53,622 bases of DNA, taken from an uncultured Flavobacteriaceae bacterium (GTDB lineage Bacteria; Bacteroidota; Bacteroidia; Flavobacteriales; Flavobacteriaceae). The DNA lies in NCBI GenBank assembly GCA_937923515.1, contig CALDUF010000060.1:1-53622 (forward strand). Reading direction: 5' to 3'. The notes beneath the pieces were generated by a model that saw only the letters and a list, made by a program, of their open reading frames with translations, searched no databases and had not been told where the DNA came from. Both the position numbers and the translations under genes were made by a program. Shown piece by piece: positions 50,443 to 53,622 of the stretch. The first letter of the stretch is position 1; each line of letters begins with the position of its first letter.

Positions 50443-52350
50443 ATGAGTAATTATCACATAAAGCATTTAGAAGAATATTATCAAGTTTACAGAAAATCTA
50501 TTAGAAACCCAGAAGTCTTTTGGGAAGAAATAGCCGAAGAACATTTTATGTGGCGAAAAAAATGGAATAACGTTTTAAGTTGGGATTTTTCTAAACCCGA
50601 TGTAAAATGGTTTGAAGGCGCCCAATTAAACATCACCGAAAATTGTATAGACAGGCACTTGTCTACTAGAGGAAATAAAACAGCCATTCTTTTTGAACCC
50701 AATAACCCTAACGAGGCAGCCCAACATATAACATATAATCAATTACACGAACGCGTTAACCAATTTGCTAACGTTTTAAAAAGCAAAGCTGTTAAACGTG
50801 GCGATCGCGTTTGTATTTACCTACCCATGATTCCAGAATTGGCCATAGCTGTTTTAGCCTGTGCTAGAATAGGGGCTATACACTCGGTGGTATTTGCTGG
50901 GTTTTCTGCTACAGCATTAGCAACCCGAATTAACGACAGCGATTGTAAGCTTGTATTAACTAGCGATGGTTCTTACAGAGGTGCAAAAACGATAGATTTA
51001 AAGGGTATTGTAGACGAGGCTCTGGAGCATTGCCCAGGCGTACAAGCCGTACTTGTTGCCAAACGAATAGACAGCCAGATAAGCATGAAAACAGGTCGCG
51101 ATTATTGGCTAGAGCCTTTATTAAACAAGGCTTCTAAAGTTTGTGAAGCCGAAGTTATGAATGCCGAAGATCCTTTATTTATTTTATACACATCGGGATC
51201 TACAGGGCAACCCAAAGGTATGGTACATAGTACAGCTGGCTATATGGTTTATGCGGCCTACACTTTTAAAAATGTATTTCAATACAGAGAAAATGATGTG
51301 TATTGGTGTACAGCAGATATTGGATGGATTACGGGGCATAGTTACATTGTTTATGGGCCATTGGCCAATGGCGCCACAACTGTTATGTTCGAGGGGGTGC
51401 CTAGCTATCCCGATTTTGGTCGTTTTTGGGAGGTGGTAGAAAAACATAAAATTACTCAATTTTACACAGCACCAACCGCTATAAGAGCATTAGCTAAGCA
51501 AGGGGTAGATTTAGTAGAAAAATACGATTTAAGCAGTTTAAAAGTACTTGGGTCTGTTGGCGAACCCATAAACGAAGAAGCTTGGCATTGGTATAATGAT
51601 AATGTAGGTAAAAAGAAAAGTCCTATTATAGACACTTGGTGGCAAACCGAAACAGGCGGTATAATGATAACCCCTATACCATACGTAACCCCTACAAAAC
51701 CCACTTACGCTACATTACCTTTTATTGGCATACAACCCGCTTTAATGGACGATAATGCTAACGAATTAAAAGGTAACCAAGTAGAAGGTAGACTGTGTAT
51801 AAAATACCCATGGCCTGCCATGGCAAGAACAATATGGGGAAACCACGAACGCTATAAAAACACCTACTTTTCGGCCTATAAAAACATGTACTTTACAGGC
51901 GATGGTGCATTGCGCGATGAGGTTGGTTATTATAGAATTACCGGACGTGTAGATGATGTTATTATTGTATCTGGCCATAATTTAGGAACGGCACCCATAG
52001 AAGATGCTGTTAACGAGCATCCAGCAGTGGCAGAGTCTGCTATTGTTGGTTTTCCTCACGATATAAAAGGAAATGCCCTTTACGGTTATGTTATTTTAAA
52101 AGACACCGGAGAGGGTAGAAGACACGATAATTTAAGAAAAGAAATTAATCAAATCATTACAGAGCATATAGGCCCTATTGCTAAACTCGATAAAATACAA
52201 TTTACAGGCGGCTTACCAAAAACACGATCTGGTAAAATAATGCGTCGTATACTACGTAAAATAGCATGTAAAGACACGAGTAACTTAGGCGATACAAGTA
52301 CTTTACTTAACCCAGAAGTTGTACAAGATATTATAAATAACGTACTGTAG
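50443..52350 (+). CDS. acs: Acetyl-CoA synthetase
   Basis: A 635-residue adenylate-forming enzyme: acetate + ATP + CoA give acetyl-CoA via acetyl-AMP. The A3 motif is YTSGSTGQPKGMVHS (near 249). Later come TWWQTETGGIMITP (A5), YFTGDGALRDEVGYYRITGRVDDVI (A7-A8) and the C-terminal lysine in KTRSGKIMRRILRK, which is the residue acetylated for control in Acs. Length and N-terminus (KHLEEYYQVYRKSIRNPEVFWEE) fit the Acs family. Confidence 0.95.
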   Translation: MSNYHIKHLEEYYQVYRKSIRNPEVFWEEIAEEHFMWRKKWNNVLSWDFSKPDVKWFEGAQLNITENCIDRHLSTRGNKTAILFEPNNPNEAAQHITYNQLHERVNQFANVLKSKAVKRGDRVCIYLPMIPELAIAVLACARIGAIHSVVFAGFSATALATRINDSDCKLVLTSDGSYRGAKTIDLKGIVDEALEHCPGVQAVLVAKRIDSQISMKTGRDYWLEPLLNKASKVCEAEVMNAEDPLFILYTSGSTGQPKGMVHSTAGYMVYAAYTFKNVFQYRENDVYWCTADIGWITGHSYIVYGPLANGATTVMFEGVPSYPDFGRFWEVVEKHKITQFYTAPTAIRALAKQGVDLVEKYDLSSLKVLGSVGEPINEEAWHWYNDNVGKKKSPIIDTWWQTETGGIMITPIPYVTPTKPTYATLPFIGIQPALMDDNANELKGNQVEGRLCIKYPWPAMARTIWGNHERYKNTYFSAYKNMYFTGDGALRDEVGYYRITGRVDDVIIVSGHNLGTAPIEDAVNEHPAVAESAIVGFPHDIKGNALYGYVILKDTGEGRRHDNLRKEINQIITEHIGPIAKLDKIQFTGGLPKTRSGKIMRRILRKIACKDTSNLGDTSTLLNPEVVQDIINNVL

Positions 52351-52372
52351 CAGTACTATAATTAAACTTTAT

Positions 52373-53125
52373 ATGCGCATAAATAAACAAATATTTATAA
52401 GTCTTATAGCTTTGGTTAGTCTGCTATCGTGTAAGTCCAACATAAAAAATAATTTTGTAGATATATTTGATGGTAAAACATTACACAATTGGCATGGCGA
52501 CAGTACATACTGGCATGTAGAAAATGGTAGTCTGGTTGGTACCGTAACTCCAGAAACTATTTTAAAACGTAACACCTTTATTATTTGGCAAGGCGGACAA
52601 CCCGAAAATTTTGAATTAAAACTAAGTTATCGCATTTCTAAATTAGGCAATAGCGGCATAAATTACAGGAGTGAATTAATTAAAAATAAGCCATTTGCAT
52701 TAAGAGGCTATCAAGCCGATATTGACGGTAAAAATAAGTATACAGGTCAAAATTACGAGGAAAAGAAAAGAACAACTTTAGCTTATCAAGGTGAAAAAGT
52801 AATTATAAACACACAAAATAATCCCAATGTATCTGGAAATTTAAGAACCAACATAAAAAAAAATTGTTGGCAAACAAGACAAGTGATTCATAATATTCAA
52901 GATAAAGAAACTTTAAAAAAAGCTATAAATAATACAGGCTGGAACCATGTACATATTATAGCACAAGGCAAAGATTTAAAGCATTATGTAAATGGTATTT
53001 TAACAAGCCATGTTATAGATAACGATACTATAAACAGGAGTTTAAAAGGTTTAATAGGCGTACAAGTTCATGTAGGCCCACCCATGAGCGTTGCATTTAA
53101 AGATATTAAATTAAAACAGCTATAA
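52373..53125 (+). CDS. DUF1080 (3-keto-disaccharide hydrolase-like) lipoprotein
   Basis: A 250-residue lipoprotein: signal MRINKQIFISLIALVSLLSC with Cys at 20. It is a concanavalin-like jelly roll of the DUF1080 family: FVDIFDGKTLHNWHGDSTYWHVENGSLVG, NFELKLSYRISKLGNSGINYRSE, GYQADIDGKNKYTGQNYEE, WNHVHIIAQGKDLKHYVNGILTSHV, GLIGVQVHVGPPMSVAFKDIKLK. Some family members hydrolyse 3-keto-glycosides; specificity here is unknown. It follows acs by 22 bp on the same strand and may be co-transcribed. Confidence 0.9.
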   Translation: MRINKQIFISLIALVSLLSCKSNIKNNFVDIFDGKTLHNWHGDSTYWHVENGSLVGTVTPETILKRNTFIIWQGGQPENFELKLSYRISKLGNSGINYRSELIKNKPFALRGYQADIDGKNKYTGQNYEEKKRTTLAYQGEKVIINTQNNPNVSGNLRTNIKKNCWQTRQVIHNIQDKETLKKAINNTGWNHVHIIAQGKDLKHYVNGILTSHVIDNDTINRSLKGLIGVQVHVGPPMSVAFKDIKLKQL

Positions 53126-53223
53126 CACATCAATAGACATATGATAAAATTTTTAATTCTGAATTTTTTATTAAAAGTTTAGGTTTTAAATAAAACGTTT
53201 AACGGTATTTTTATATAATTAAA

Positions 53224-53622
53224 ATGAGCTATCAACATATTTTTAAAGCAGCAGTAGCCTGGCAATTAAAGGCAGGCACAAGTACACAAAACCCTAAAAC
53301 GTTTAGTAGAAATCATAAGGTTAAAATAGACAATATAAAAGATGTATTAGAAGTATCGGCAGCCAAAATGTTTCATGGAGACCCTGCATTATATAACCCA
53401 GAAGATTTACTATTGTCGGCATTGGCCTCTTGCCATATGATGTCTTATTTGTATGTTTGCGCGCAACACAATATCGAGGTGGTGTCTTATAACGATAACG
53501 CCGAGGCTTATTTAAATGTAGCCTACTCTGGCCGTGGCCAATTTACAAAAGCTCAATTAAACCCAGTAGTAACTATAAAGCATGCAGATAAACAAACATT
53601 AGCCTTAAGTTTACATAAACAA
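53224..53622 (+). CDS. OsmC family protein, cut by the window end
   Basis: 133 codons are visible and the frame is still open at the last base. The start MSYQHIFKAAVAWQLKAGTS is followed by DVLEVSAAKMFHGDPALYNPEDLLLSALASCHMMSYLYVC. The conserved PEDLLLSALASCHM segment carries the second catalytic Cys of OsmC proteins. The first Cys position near residue 50 seems to lack Cys, but the pairing may differ by subfamily. OsmC-type proteins are thiol peroxidases for organic hydroperoxides. It lies about 100 bp after the DUF1080 gene. Confidence 0.88.
   Translation, partial: MSYQHIFKAAVAWQLKAGTSTQNPKTFSRNHKVKIDNIKDVLEVSAAKMFHGDPALYNPEDLLLSALASCHMMSYLYVCAQHNIEVVSYNDNAEAYLNVAYSGRGQFTKAQLNPVVTIKHADKQTLALSLHKQ

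Noticed and set aside
1-53622. CRISPR array, prophage or insertion sequence
   Set aside because: No regularly spaced direct repeats, no Cas, integrase, transposase or phage structural genes are encoded in the window.

Overview
The window looks like chromosomal DNA of a marine-type Flavobacteriaceae (Bacteroidota). The DNA is AT-rich, Shine-Dalgarno sites are largely absent, and several starts are preceded by the Bacteroidota minus-7 box TAnnTTTG. Many lipoproteins and secreted proteins belong to families typical of this group (DUF4197, DUF4252, DUF1684, DUF4920, DUF6268, DUF1080, YceI). There are no rRNA or tRNA genes, no phage or IS transposase and no CRISPR array. This is mostly ordinary core and peripheral chromosome, with a few accessory touches.

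Layout. 1-4.8 kb: mscL, a threonine degradation pair (kbl and a short-chain threonine dehydrogenase) divergent from an Lrp-type regulator, a HAD phosphatase and a cobalamin-receptor-like protein. 4.7-9 kb: small ORFs, a DUF4197 lipoprotein, a secreted thioredoxin-fold protein and an OmpA-family protein built on internal repeats. 9-15 kb: purU, the fused isobutyryl-CoA mutase icmF, and a Xre/RES toxin-antitoxin pair. 15-19 kb: a second Lrp-type regulator between two diverged four-helix-bundle genes, then a VOC protein, a YpdA-type bacillithiol disulfide reductase and an MFS transporter. 19-28 kb: lipoproteins, crcB, a SRPBCC/GyrI-like protein, a 1.15 kb gene-poor stretch, a MazG-like pyrophosphohydrolase, ilvE, DUF4920, mnmD and a TIGR01777 epimerase. 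Relics of three dispersed repeat families lie here, two of them read into coding sequence. 28-31 kb: YceI, then grpE-dnaJ behind a sigma-54-like promoter, then a candidate small RNA.

31-37 kb is a compact co-directional cluster: ABC ATPase, ABC permease, MscS channel, DUF6268 outer-membrane protein, an NtrC-type response regulator without its DNA-binding domain, and a polyphosphate kinase 2. 37-40 kb holds secreted or lipid-anchored proteins of unknown role. 40-45.4 kb is a galactose locus (galM-galK-galT divergent from a vSGLT-like Na+/galactose symporter). 45.6-48.5 kb is a GH3/serine-hydrolase fusion behind a perfect 16-bp palindrome. The end carries bshA (bacillithiol synthesis, functionally linked to ypdA 30 kb upstream), def, acs, a DUF1080 lipoprotein and an OsmC-family gene cut by the window edge.

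I see no single new defence or mobile system. The points most worth a second look are the dispersed repeats feeding coding sequence into mnmD and the DUF1684 gene, the DBD-less NtrC regulator inside an envelope/polyphosphate cluster, the reduced zinc finger of DnaJ, the paired four-helix-bundle genes around an Lrp regulator, and the candidate small RNA after dnaJ. All calls come from reading motifs and from family knowledge; no database search was run.
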